Shown here: positions 26,316 to 34,629 of the stretch, in pieces
How the letters are laid out: each line of letters starts with the position of its first letter
Position numbering within the stretch: the stretch's first letter is position 1
Assembly: GCA_913776615.1 (NCBI GenBank)
Contig: CAJYPK010000044.1
Coordinates: 1-64,000, forward strand
Direction of reading: 5' to 3'
Source: an uncultured Hymenobacter sp.
Lineage (GTDB): Bacteria; Bacteroidota; Bacteroidia; Cytophagales; Hymenobacteraceae
Length of the DNA stretch: 64,000 nt
The notes under the pieces: model-generated
What the model was told of the DNA's origin: nothing
Seen by the model: only the letters and a program-made list of their open reading frames with translations
The model's database searches: none
Program-made: the position numbers and the translations under genes

Positions 26316-26990
26316 ATGCTTCCCAACCTCCTGTTTGATTTTGGCGGCGTCATCATCGACATCGACTACGCCCGCACCCCCGAAGCCTTTCGCCGCCTGA
26401 GCCGCCGCGGGCTGGCCGCCGAGTACAGCCAAGCCAGCCAGGCCGAGCTGTTCGACCTGGTGGAAACCGGCCGCATTTCGCCCGCCGAGTTTCGGCAGGG
26501 CCTGCGCGAGCTGTACGACCTCGATGCTACCGACGCCGAAATCGACGCCGCCTGGAACGCCCTGCTGCTCGACGTACCCGCCGAGCGGCTGGCCCTCATC
26601 GGTGAGCTGCGGCGGCAGGGCCACGCCACGGCCTTGCTGTCCAATACCAACCAGCTGCACATTGAGGAAGTAAACCGCCGCCTGGCCCAGCAGTACGGCT
26701 TCAAGAATGGCATTGCCGATTGCCTCGACCGCGTGTTTTATTCGCAGGAAGTAGGTCACCGCAAGCCCGGCGAGGAGATATTTCACCACGCCCTGCGCGA
26801 AATGAACTGGCAGCCCGCCGACACGTTATTTATTGAAGACAGCCCGCAGCACATTGCCACGGCCCGCCGCCTGGGGCTGCGGGTGCTGCACCTGGCCCCG
26901 CCCCTCACCCTCACCACGGCGCTGCCCGCGGCCCTGCGCGCCTTTCCTTCCGAATACCCTGAACCCCTCGCTCCCACCCCAACCGCCTGA
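26316..26990 (+). CDS. HAD-superfamily phosphatase (YihX-like)
   Basis: 224 residues. Motif I is FDFGGVIID with the nucleophile Asp8; the second Asp of the usual DxD is Gly, as in the YihX and epoxide-hydrolase N-terminal groups. Motif II is LLSNTNQ, motif III Lys is in GHRKPGEEIF, and motif IV is FIEDSPQH. A helical cap lies between motifs I and II (C1 type). Likely substrates are sugar phosphates such as glucose-1-phosphate, but specificity cannot be read. The 3' end overlaps the start region of the next gene. Confidence 0.9.
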   Translation: MLPNLLFDFGGVIIDIDYARTPEAFRRLSRRGLAAEYSQASQAELFDLVETGRISPAEFRQGLRELYDLDATDAEIDAAWNALLLDVPAERLALIGELRRQGHATALLSNTNQLHIEEVNRRLAQQYGFKNGIADCLDRVFYSQEVGHRKPGEEIFHHALREMNWQPADTLFIEDSPQHIATARRLGLRVLHLAPPLTLTTALPAALRAFPSEYPEPLAPTPTA

Positions 26991-28203
26991 GCCACCTACC
27001 GAGCCGCTGGCCGGCTGGCCCGCCGATGCCGTCGCCGACTCTGCGCCCGCCCGCCGGGCCTGGGCGCAGCGGCTGTTTCGCCGCTACGAGCGGCCGCCCC
27101 TGCGGCCGGGCTGGCGCTACGCGCTGCATACGCTGCTGTTTTTCATCACGCTGGCCACGGCGACGCTGGCGGGCGTGCAGCTCGTGCGCAGCGGCCCCGT
27201 AGACTGGCTGGCGCTCGACGTATTTGACCTGCCAGCGGCCGAGCGCTGGCAGCAGCTGGGCTGGGGGCTGCTGTACGCGGGGCCGTTTCTGGGGGTGCTG
27301 GCGGTGCACGAGTTTGGGCACTATTTCACGGCGCGGTATAATAAGGTGCGTACTACGCTGCCGTTTTTTCTGCCCATGCCGTTTGGCCTGGGCACGTTCG
27401 GGGCGGTAATTCGGATTAAGGAGCGGATATTTTCGCGGCGCGAGTTTTTCGACATCGGGTTGGCCGGGCCGCTGGCGGGACTGCTGGTGGCGGTGCCGCT
27501 GCTCATCTATGCCTTTACCCATTTACCCGACCAGGCCGAGTATTTGCTCGTGACGACCCGCAGCCTGGCCCGCTACCCGGCCCCCGAGTTTACGCTGGCC
27601 CAGCCGCTGCTTTACCGCTGGCTCGAAGCCGCCTTTGCCGACCCGCACCGCCTGCCCCCGCCCAACCTGCTGCTGCGCTACCCGCTGCTGGTGGCCGGGG
27701 AGTTCAGCCTGTTTTTCACGGCCCTCAATTTGCTGCCCATTGGCCAGCTCGACGGGGGGCACATCCTATACGGGCTGTTGGGGCCGCGCCGGGCGGGGCG
27801 GCTGTCGGCGCTGTTTTTCGTGGCGTTTATTTTCTACGCCGGGCTGGGCTTGTTCTCTTTGCGCAGCGATTGGCAAACCTGGCTCTACGGGGGCGTGCCC
27901 TACGCCTTGTACCTGGCCGCGGTCTTTTGGAAGCTGCTGCCCCGGTGGCGCTGGGGGCTGGTAGTGGGGGCCGTAGTATGGGCGGCGCAGATCGGCGTGG
28001 CGACCATCTGGCCGGGCACGCTGGGCCAGCCGGGCTGGCTGGTATTCGGGCTGCTGCTGGGCCGGCTTTCGGGCATCTACCACCCCGCCGCGCCCGACGA
28101 TACCCCCCTGAGCCCCGGCCGCCGGGTGCTGGGCTGGGTAATGGTGGGGCTATTTATTTTGTGTTTTTCGTCGTCGCCGCTGACCCTTACGTTTGGGCGC
28201 TAG
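26959..28203 (+). CDS. Site-2 protease family (M50) integral membrane metallopeptidase
   Basis: About 414 residues. The zinc motif is HEFGH (near 27307-27321) in a membrane helix, and the second metal/active-site motif is LNLLPIGQLDGGH (near 27727-27765). At least six hydrophobic segments are seen. Relatives such as plant EGY proteases and bacterial S2P enzymes cut transmembrane substrates within the membrane. The start is uncertain: no in-frame ATG or GTG exists before the conserved region; a TTG at 26833 lies deep in the HAD gene and gives Cys/Pro-rich residues unlike the family, while a CTG at 26959 gives a sensible proline-rich cytoplasmic tail. The coordinates assume that CTG start. Confidence 0.82.
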   Translation: MNPSLPPQPPEPPTEPLAGWPADAVADSAPARRAWAQRLFRRYERPPLRPGWRYALHTLLFFITLATATLAGVQLVRSGPVDWLALDVFDLPAAERWQQLGWGLLYAGPFLGVLAVHEFGHYFTARYNKVRTTLPFFLPMPFGLGTFGAVIRIKERIFSRREFFDIGLAGPLAGLLVAVPLLIYAFTHLPDQAEYLLVTTRSLARYPAPEFTLAQPLLYRWLEAAFADPHRLPPPNLLLRYPLLVAGEFSLFFTALNLLPIGQLDGGHILYGLLGPRRAGRLSALFFVAFIFYAGLGLFSLRSDWQTWLYGGVPYALYLAAVFWKLLPRWRWGLVVGAVVWAAQIGVATIWPGTLGQPGWLVFGLLLGRLSGIYHPAAPDDTPLSPGRRVLGWVMVGLFILCFSSSPLTLTFGR

Positions 28204-28273
28204 CGGGGGCTTTTGCCGGGCACTGCCGCGTTGATTTCCTGCTTATCTTCAGCGGCTTGCCTCCTTATTTTTT

Positions 28274-28915
28274 ATGCAGTTTCAGCAAAGTCAGCTCACC
28301 CGCTCCACCCAGTTTGCCCTGCGCAAAGATGGCTTTTTCGTGAGCCAGCGCGACGGCCGGGGCGCGGTCGATATTGCGGTCGAAATTCCTTACGAAGAAG
28401 TACTACCCATCAAGCTGGAGTACCGGCGCACGCTGCCGGGCAGAAACCTGCGCTGGGTAGCGATCGGGGCCCTGTGGGGCCTGGCCAACATCGCCCGCCA
28501 TCTGTATCTTGACTCCAACCAATTACCCGAAGACTTCTGGGTGTACGTGGGCGGGGCCTTATTCGGGCTGAGCCTCTTCCTGCTCTACGCCTGGCAAAAC
28601 TGGTGGCACCAGGCTATCATCCACACGGCACACCTGCGGGTAGCCCTGGCCGACCATCCCCGCGACCGCCAGGCACTGCGCGCCTTCATCAAACAAACCG
28701 AGGATCACACCAAGGCGTATCTGCGCCGCGAGTACGCGCCCATCAACCCGCTGGGGCTCATCGAGCCCCAGCTGCGGCGCCTGGGCTGGCTGCACGAGCT
28801 GGCCGTGCTCACCACGCCCGAGGCGCAGGCGCTGGCCACTCGCCTCACCGGCCGGCTGCCCGGCCGGGGCTTCAAGAGCATGGGCCAGAAGCTGGAAGCA
28901 TTGTACGTGAACTAG
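28274..28915 (+). CDS. Unknown two-helix membrane protein
   Basis: 213 residues from an ATG at 28274. A soluble N-terminal part of about 60 residues (EEVLPIKLEYRRTLPGRN) precedes two membrane helices (WVAIGALWGLANIA and VYVGGALFGLSLFLLYAW). The C-terminal part of about 110 residues is helical and amphipathic (RQALRAFIKQTEDHTKAYLRREY). I do not recognise a family. Codon use matches the neighbours, and the gene follows the site-2 protease by 70 bases on the same strand, so a shared transcript is possible. Confidence 0.75.
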   Translation: MQFQQSQLTRSTQFALRKDGFFVSQRDGRGAVDIAVEIPYEEVLPIKLEYRRTLPGRNLRWVAIGALWGLANIARHLYLDSNQLPEDFWVYVGGALFGLSLFLLYAWQNWWHQAIIHTAHLRVALADHPRDRQALRAFIKQTEDHTKAYLRREYAPINPLGLIEPQLRRLGWLHELAVLTTPEAQALATRLTGRLPGRGFKSMGQKLEALYVN

Positions 28916-29066
28916 CCGGGAGCCGCGCGACGGCTCTACCGGGCAGCTGGCGGGGAAGCGCCCGCCAACTTTCACCCCCCCTCATCGTCAAGCCCAAGCA
29001 CGAGCGGCACCCAACCCAACCGCCAGATCACTACGTAGGCAACCCAAACCCTTCCACCTGCCTGTC

Positions 29067-29426
29067 ATGTCCGTCATCCTGAATAAAGCCGCCGTCGCTT
29101 TCGCCTACAACCTCATCAAAAACGACCGAATCACCAACGACGCGGGGCACTGGCGCCAGCACAATCCCAACACCGCCACCGAAGACACTTACCTCGAAAG
29201 GCACCAGATCGGGGAATACGCCCTGTGGCACCTCGGCGAAGATCAAAACGAGGACGCGAGCATAGGCAAGCGCTATAAATTTCCGTACGGTGATTTTAAA
29301 ACCGTGCACCGCGACGGCCTCATCGCAACCAAGGAGCGCGCTGCCCAGCATGGTTACCGCGACATCGAGCAAGCCGCCACCGCGCTGCTGGCCGCGCTGG
29401 AAGCCAAAGCTGCTCCGTCGAAATAG
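29067..29426 (+). CDS. Small conserved protein of unknown function
   Basis: 119 residues. The pattern (A)FAYNLIKNDRITND ... GEYALWHLGEDQNEDAS ... KRYKFPYGDFKTVHRDGLIATKERAAQHGYRDIEQAATALL is that of a widespread family of small bacterial proteins. I recall it from many phyla, but no function is known to me. There is no signal peptide and no membrane segment, so it is cytoplasmic. The invariant-looking block KFPYGDFKxVHRxGLI probably forms a binding surface. It stands alone between a membrane-protein gene and a bidirectional terminator at 29452-29485. Confidence 0.85.
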   Translation: MSVILNKAAVAFAYNLIKNDRITNDAGHWRQHNPNTATEDTYLERHQIGEYALWHLGEDQNEDASIGKRYKFPYGDFKTVHRDGLIATKERAAQHGYRDIEQAATALLAALEAKAAPSK

Positions 29427-29451
29427 CCCATTACCAAATAGCTACTCAGCT

Positions 29452-29485
29452 AAAAGCCCCGCCTGCCGAAGCAGCCGGGGCTTTT
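29452..29485. terminator. Bidirectional terminator between converging genes
   Basis: Stem AAAAGCCCCG / CGGGGCTTTTT with an internal GCCTGCCGAAGCAGC loop, lying between the stop codon of the small conserved gene and that of the leftward 29508-30302 gene. Confidence 0.85.
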
Positions 29486-29507
29486 TCACGTAGGTCGATC
29501 GCCGTTG

Positions 29508-30302
29508 CTAGCTCGGCTGTCGCCCGGGCTGCCCCGGTGCTTGCTGCTCCGGCCCGGGCTCGGGGCCGAAGGCGTTGCCCGCCGCCGCGCGGCCAATGCC
29601 ACCATCCGAGCCGTCGCCGCCTTCGAGTGGGCCGGGGCCGCTGCTTTGGGCCACGTAGGTGCCGTCGGCGCTACGGGCCTCGTCGTAGCGCTGGGCCAGG
29701 CCGGGGATATCATCGCGCAGGTTGTCGATGCGGGCGTCGAGGCGATGCAGCACGCCGCGCAGGCCCTTCACCACTTGGCGTACGCTTCCACTGCTGGCCG
29801 CGCCCTGGGCCACCGTACTGCTGTTGAGGTCGGCCAGGGAGGTGTAGCGCGCAATGGCGTCGTCGAGCGCTTTTAGGTGCGCGGCCGTAACGCCCTCGTG
29901 GGCCAGCAGCGGGGCTACGCCCGCGGCGGCCCCGGCGATGGTATTGAGCGCGGCCAGCAGGTCGGGGCCGTGCAGGGGATTGAGCGCGTTGGGCGTGTAG
30001 CCCGCCGCGCCGGCCAGGGCCGGATTATGCACGCTGAGCTGCAACACGCGCAGCCCACGCACTACGCGGCCGGCGGCGATTTCGGCGTCGTGCTCGGCGC
30101 GGTCGCGGGCGTCGAGCTCGCCCTGGCCGGCCTGGGTACCGGTGCGCTGGGCTACTTGCTCGAACGCTTCCAGAAAATGATTGAGTTGCTCAAAGTCAGC
30201 CACCATGGCGGGGCTGCGCTGCTCCCACTGCGGGCGCTGATCGGTGAGTTCGCGGTAGGCGAGGCGCGCCATTGCGGCGTACGCTGCTTCGTGGTTCGTC
30301 AT
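29508..30302 (-). CDS. Helical protein of unknown function with disordered Gly/Pro-rich tail
   Basis: 264 residues from the ATG at 30300-30302. The first 215 residues are predicted alpha-helical by composition (Ala, Leu, Glu and Arg-rich; RQVVKGLRGVLHRLDARIDNLRDDI), resembling a helical bundle or coiled coil. The last 50 residues are low in complexity (GPGPLEGGDGSDGGIG ... GPEQQAPGQPGRQPS) and probably disordered. There is no signal peptide, no membrane segment and no known catalytic motif. It stands between two terminators, so it is likely expressed alone. The function is not known to me. Confidence 0.7.
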   Translation of the reverse strand: MTNHEAAYAAMARLAYRELTDQRPQWEQRSPAMVADFEQLNHFLEAFEQVAQRTGTQAGQGELDARDRAEHDAEIAAGRVVRGLRVLQLSVHNPALAGAAGYTPNALNPLHGPDLLAALNTIAGAAAGVAPLLAHEGVTAAHLKALDDAIARYTSLADLNSSTVAQGAASSGSVRQVVKGLRGVLHRLDARIDNLRDDIPGLAQRYDEARSADGTYVAQSSGPGPLEGGDGSDGGIGRAAAGNAFGPEPGPEQQAPGQPGRQPS

Positions 30303-30365
30303 GGAAAAGGGTTGGAAAGAGTGTGCTACCTATACTTCCGAAGCCCCCGTGCCGTTGCGAAACCA

Positions 30366-30401
30366 CAAAAAAACCTGACCGTCAGCCGATCAGGTTTTTT
30401 T
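30366..30401 (-). terminator. Terminator of pgk
   Basis: Stem AAAAAAACCTGA / TCAGGTTTTTTT with a CCGTCAGCCGA loop, about 20 bases beyond the pgk stop codon on the minus strand. Confidence 0.88.
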
Positions 30402-30421
30402 AAGTGAGTTGCAGCCCGTAA

Positions 30422-31612
30422 CTAGCCCAGCGCCGTTACGCCGGGCAGCTCCTTGCCTTCCATAAACTCCAGCAACGCGCCGCCGCCGGTGCTGATGTAG
30501 CTCACGCGGTCGCCGTAGCCGAGTTGCTGCACGGCCGCCGCCGAATCGCCGCCCCCGATGAGCGAGTAGGCGCCGGCCTCGGTAGCCTCGGCGATGGCGC
30601 GGGCCACGTACTCGGTGCCCAGCGAGAAGTTACTCATCTCAAACACGCCCATCGGGCCGTTCCAGAGAATGGTTTTGGAGTCCTGAATGATGCCGGCAAA
30701 CTCCTCGCGGGAGTCGGGGCCAAGGTCAAGGCCCATCCAGCCGGTGGGGATGTTATGGTTGGAGGCCACGTCCACGTTGGCGTCGTTGGCAAATTTGTCG
30801 GCGATGAGGCTGTCGCTGGGCAGCACCAGGTTTACGCCCTTTTCTTTGGCCTTCGCAATGAGGCTCTTGGCTAAATCTACTTTATCAGCTTCGAGCAGCG
30901 AATTGCCCACCGAGCCGCCCTGCGCCACGGCGAAGGTGTAGGCCATGCCACCGCCGATGAGCAGGTTGTCAACCTTGTCGAGCAGGCGCTCGATGATGAG
31001 AATCTTGTCCGAAATCTTGGCCCCGCCCATGATGGCCGTGAAAGGCCGCTGGGGGTTGTCGAGCACTTTCTGGGCGTTGTCGAGCTCGCCTTGCAGCAGG
31101 TAGCCGCCCACGCGGTCCTGGGGCGCGAAGGAGTGGGCCATCACGGCCGTGGAGGCGTGGCGACGGTGTGCCGCGCCGAAGGCGTCGTTGACGTACACGT
31201 CGCCGAGGCGGGCCAGGCGCTGGGCAAAGGCCTCGTCACCAGCTTCTTCCTCGGGGTGAAAGCGCACGTTGTCGAGCAGCAGCACCTGGCCGGGCTGCAA
31301 GCCCTGGGCAGCGGCCAGCGCCTCATCGCTGAGCACGTCGCCGCCCCAGAGTACGTCGCGGCCGTACTCCTGCTGCAAGCGCTGGCGCAGGCTTTCGAGC
31401 GAGTATTTCTTTTCGTAGCCGCCCTTGGGCCGGCCCAGGTGCGAGAGCAGCACCACCGCGCCGCCATCCTGGAGAATTTTAGCAATCGTGGGCGTCGCGG
31501 CCCGGATGCGGGTATCGTCGGTGATGTGCAGATCTTTATCGAGCGGCACGTTGAAATCGACGCGCGTCACGGCGCGGCGGCCGTTGAAGTTGTAGTTGGC
31601 GAGGGTGTTCAT
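30422..31612 (-). CDS. pgk: Phosphoglycerate kinase
   Basis: 396 residues, the usual length. Substrate-binding residues are visible in RVDFNVPLDKD near residue 17, in LLSHLGRPKGG near 55 and in DNVRFHPEEE. The nucleotide-binding C-terminal lobe has GGAKISDKI, LIGGGMAYTF, and GGGDSAAAVQQLG. The enzyme makes ATP in the lower half of glycolysis, converting 1,3-bisphosphoglycerate to 3-phosphoglycerate. The gene stands alone, with its own terminator, and is divergent from the tandem ligase gene. Confidence 0.97.
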   Translation of the reverse strand: MNTLANYNFNGRRAVTRVDFNVPLDKDLHITDDTRIRAATPTIAKILQDGGAVVLLSHLGRPKGGYEKKYSLESLRQRLQQEYGRDVLWGGDVLSDEALAAAQGLQPGQVLLLDNVRFHPEEEAGDEAFAQRLARLGDVYVNDAFGAAHRRHASTAVMAHSFAPQDRVGGYLLQGELDNAQKVLDNPQRPFTAIMGGAKISDKILIIERLLDKVDNLLIGGGMAYTFAVAQGGSVGNSLLEADKVDLAKSLIAKAKEKGVNLVLPSDSLIADKFANDANVDVASNHNIPTGWMGLDLGPDSREEFAGIIQDSKTILWNGPMGVFEMSNFSLGTEYVARAIAEATEAGAYSLIGGGDSAAAVQQLGYGDRVSYISTGGGALLEFMEGKELPGVTALG

Positions 31613-31694
31613 GAAAGGTTGGGTGAGCTTTGGCTTGCCGTAGATAGGCCCGGCAAGGTACTAACGGCGGCGCCAGCGACTGGTTTTGTCAGCC

Positions 31695-31770
31695 TGTAGG
31701 GTAAGCTTCCGCTTGCCCGGCGCCCGGGCGGTACTACCCTCACGCCGGGCAAGCTAAAGCTTACCCTACA
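31695..31770. repeat. Inverted repeat, family with GTAAGCTTTAGCTTGC core (copy 1)
   Basis: 28-base arms (31695-31722 and 31743-31770) identical at 26 of 28 positions, with a 20-base centre holding CGGTACTACCCT. The second copy, at 34532-34605, has the same arms and nearly the same centre in the same orientation. The two copies flank the tandem ligase gene. Confidence 0.85.
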
Positions 31771-31773
31771 AGC

Positions 31774-31781
31774 TACCTTTG
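31774..31781 (+). promoter_or_regulatory. -7 promoter box just before the tandem ligase gene (TACCTTTG)
   Basis: An exact TAnnTTTG box that ends only 8 bases before the ATG at 31790. If it is used, the transcript has almost no 5' leader. The -33 region would fall within the inverted repeat arm, and no TTG is seen there at the usual spacing. Confidence 0.45.
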
Positions 31782-31789
31782 TGGGTAGT

Positions 31790-34540
31790 ATGATGAGAAT
31801 CGGCATTTTCTTTGGGGGCACCTCGCGCGAGCGCGAGATTTCGTTCGCCGGCGGGCGCACCGTGTTTGACAATCTGGATAAGGGTCTGTTTCAGCCCGTT
31901 CCTATTTTCGTCGATAGCCAGGGGCACTTCATCCTGCTCGACTGGCAATACCTCTACAAGGGCACCATCCGCGACTTTTACCCGCCCGTGGCGGCCTACC
32001 CGGCCAGCCGCCACCCCTGGCAGCTCTACCTCGAAAACCTGGGCGAGCTCAGCGCCGAGGCGCTGCGCGAGCTCATCAGCCACGTCGGCCGCCAGGTCGA
32101 GGCCAGCGAGCTGCCCCAGCTCATGGACTTTGCCTTCCTGGCCCTGCACGGCCCGGGCGGCGAGGACGGCGCCATTCAGGGTTTGCTGGAATGGGTGGGC
32201 ATTCCGTACTCGGGCTCGGGGATTTTGCCTTCGGCCATTGGCATTGATAAAATCGCGCAGAAGAAGCTGATGCAGGCAGCGGGGCTGCCGACGCCGAAGT
32301 TTCGGGTCATAGACTCTAACAATCCTGTAAATAACAATTTACAAGGCTTAAATTTAGCAAGCTTAGTAAAAGAGCTTGGCTTACCGCTAGTGGTAAAAGC
32401 CCCACGACAAGGCAGCAGCATTGGCGTGAGTATTGTGCGCGAGGAGGATCCGCTACAGTTTCAAGATGCTCTAGCTAAAGCAAGATTTGAACGCAGTCTT
32501 ACTCGTAGTGAGTGGAAAGAAATGACTGAAGCTGAACAGCTAGCTTGGGTACGCCAACTAGCTGACATTCGTGAGGGCATTGGCCTGCCAATTAAAGCTG
32601 AATTAATCAGTAACCTTCACATCCAGAAGCTACCCGAAGAAACGTTTGCTCATCCCGAAGCGCTTTTTGACTTCATCAATCAGCACTTCAAACCAGAAGA
32701 TAGAGGCGCGTTTAAGGTTGATGATTGGCTGTATTTTACCAGCCTCACCGGCGAAACGCAAGTCCTAATTGAGCAATTCGTGGCTGGCCGCGAATTCTCC
32801 TGCATCGTGGTAGAGGATGAGAACGGCCAGCCGCTGGCCCTCCCGCCCACCGAGATTGTCAAGGGCACCGAAGTGTTCGACTACCGCGCCAAGTACCTGC
32901 CCGGCCTGGCCCGCAAGGTGACGCCCATCGACCTGCCCGAGGCCGACATCGAGCGCATCCGGCAGGAGGCGCAGAAGATGTTCGCCACCTTCGGCTTCGA
33001 GGTGTACGCCCGGTTGGATGGCTTCATCCAAGCCGATGGCACCATCTTCCTCAACGACCCGAACACGACGAGCGGCATGCTGCCGGCCTCGTTTTTCTTC
33101 CACCAGGCAGCGGAGATTGGCTTGAATCCCAGCCAGTTTCTGACCTACATCATCCGCACCTCGCTGGCCGCCCGCCGCCGCAACGGCATGAAGCCGGTGC
33201 AGCTGGGCGCGACCCTGGCGCAGCTCGACAGTGATATTAAGTCGCGCCAGCAGGTGCAGGACGACCGCATCCGGGTGGCCGTGATTATGGGCGGCTACTC
33301 GTCGGAGCGCCACATTTCGGTGGAGAGCGGGCGCAACATCTACGAGAAGCTCTCGTCGTCGGTAAAGTACCGCCCCATCCCGGTGTTCCTGGCGGGCAAC
33401 AGCGAGGAATTCCGCCTCTACGAGCTCCCCATCAACGTGATGCTCAAGGACAACGCCGACGACATCCGCGAGAAAATCGAGCACGCCGAGGCCGGGGAAC
33501 CCAGCCACCCGGTACTGGCCCGCATCCGGCAGGAGGCCAGCGGCATCACTGGCACCTACGCCGGGCAGCCGGTAGCCGCGCCGCGCCGCCTCTCGTTTGC
33601 GGAGCTGGCCGAGCGTGTCGATGAGGTGTTTATCGCCCTGCACGGCCGCCCCGGCGAGGACGGGGCCTTGCAGCAGGAGCTGGAAAAATACGGCCTGCCC
33701 TACAACGGCTCGGGCGCGGCCAGTTCGGCCGTGACCATCAACAAGTTTGAAACCAACCGCCGCCTGCGCGAGGCGGGCCTGCGCGTGGCCGACCACCGCC
33801 TGGCCCAGCGCCTGGAGTGGGCCGCCGACCCCGAGGCCTTCTACCGCAGCCTCGAAGCGCAGTTTGGCTACCCCTTCATCGCCAAGCCGGCCGACGACGG
33901 CTGCTCATCGGCGGTGAAAAAAATCAAGAACCGCGCCGAGCTGGCCGCCTTCAGCGAGCAGATTTTCCGACGCGAGGAGCCGCTGCTGGCGGGCCCGGCC
34001 GCGGTGCTGCACCTGGGCTTCAAGGAAGAATTTCCGCAGAAAGACGCCTTCCTGGTGGAAACGCTCATCGGTCCCGACGACGCGGCTAAGTTCTTGGAAA
34101 TCACGGGTGGTTTGTTGACCTCGTACGACGAGCAAGGCCAGCTGCAAATCGAGGTGTTCGAGGCCAGCGAGGCCCTGGCGACCGGCGAAGTACTGAGTCT
34201 GGAAGAGAAGTTTCTGGCCGGCGAAGGCCAGAACATTACCCCCGCCCGCTACGCCCAGGACCCCGCCGAGCGCCAGCGCATCTCCGACGAGGTAAAGCGC
34301 GTGCTGCGGCAAGTGGCCGAGATTTTGCACATCGAAGGCTACGCCCGCATCGACGCCTTCGTGCGCGTGCGGCAGTCGGGCGCTATCGAAGTGCTTATTA
34401 TTGAAGTCAATTCCCTGCCCGGTATGACGCCCGCGACCTGCATTTTCCACCAAACGGCGCTGGCTGGCTACACGCCGTACCAGTTTATCGACCGCATCCT
34501 GGATTTTGGTAAAGCCCGCCAAGCCAAACAGGTAGGGTAA
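31790..34540 (+). CDS. Tandem D-alanine-D-alanine ligase (two ATP-grasp ligase modules)
   Basis: 916 residues from the ATG at 31790 (a second ATG follows at 31793). Module 1 (residues about 1-490) starts IGIFFGGTSREREIS and has LHGPGGEDGAIQG, SGILPSAIGIDKIAQKKLM and the metal site DPNTTSGMLP. Module 2 (from about residue 490) starts VAVIMGGYSSERHIS and has LHGRPGEDGALQ, SGAASSAVTINKFETN and the metal site EVNSLPGMTP. Both keep the family's N-terminal Glu/Ser region, so two active sites are possible. Such ligases make the D-Ala-D-Ala ending of the peptidoglycan stem. Module 1 holds an insertion of about 70 residues that coincides with an AT-rich stretch at roughly 32310-32775. The stop codon lies within a flanking inverted repeat. 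Single-module ligases have about 310-370 residues. Confidence 0.88.
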   Translation: MMRIGIFFGGTSREREISFAGGRTVFDNLDKGLFQPVPIFVDSQGHFILLDWQYLYKGTIRDFYPPVAAYPASRHPWQLYLENLGELSAEALRELISHVGRQVEASELPQLMDFAFLALHGPGGEDGAIQGLLEWVGIPYSGSGILPSAIGIDKIAQKKLMQAAGLPTPKFRVIDSNNPVNNNLQGLNLASLVKELGLPLVVKAPRQGSSIGVSIVREEDPLQFQDALAKARFERSLTRSEWKEMTEAEQLAWVRQLADIREGIGLPIKAELISNLHIQKLPEETFAHPEALFDFINQHFKPEDRGAFKVDDWLYFTSLTGETQVLIEQFVAGREFSCIVVEDENGQPLALPPTEIVKGTEVFDYRAKYLPGLARKVTPIDLPEADIERIRQEAQKMFATFGFEVYARLDGFIQADGTIFLNDPNTTSGMLPASFFFHQAAEIGLNPSQFLTYIIRTSLAARRRNGMKPVQLGATLAQLDSDIKSRQQVQDDRIRVAVIMGGYSSERHISVESGRNIYEKLSSSVKYRPIPVFLAGNSEEFRLYELPINVMLKDNADDIREKIEHAEAGEPSHPVLARIRQEASGITGTYAGQPVAAPRRLSFAELAERVDEVFIALHGRPGEDGALQQELEKYGLPYNGSGAASSAVTINKFETNRRLREAGLRVADHRLAQRLEWAADPEAFYRSLEAQFGYPFIAKPADDGCSSAVKKIKNRAELAAFSEQIFRREEPLLAGPAAVLHLGFKEEFPQKDAFLVETLIGPDDAAKFLEITGGLLTSYDEQGQLQIEVFEASEALATGEVLSLEEKFLAGEGQNITPARYAQDPAERQRISDEVKRVLRQVAEILHIEGYARIDAFVRVRQSGAIEVLIIEVNSLPGMTPATCIFHQTALAGYTPYQFIDRILDFGKARQAKQVG

Positions 34541-34605
34541 GCTTTAGCTTGCCCGGCGTTTGGACGGTACTACCCTTGCGCCGGGCAAGCTAAAGCTTAC
34601 CCTAC
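34532..34605. repeat. Inverted repeat, GTAAGCTTTAGCTTGC family (copy 2); supplies the ligase stop codon
   Basis: 27-base arms (34532-34558 and 34579-34605) that are perfect reverse complements. The centre again contains CGGTACTACCCTT. The TAA stop of the tandem ligase gene (34538-34540) is inside the left arm, so the last codons of that gene come from the repeat. Confidence 0.9.
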
Positions 34606-34629
34606 ATTTCTTTCTCAGCTTACCCCGCA

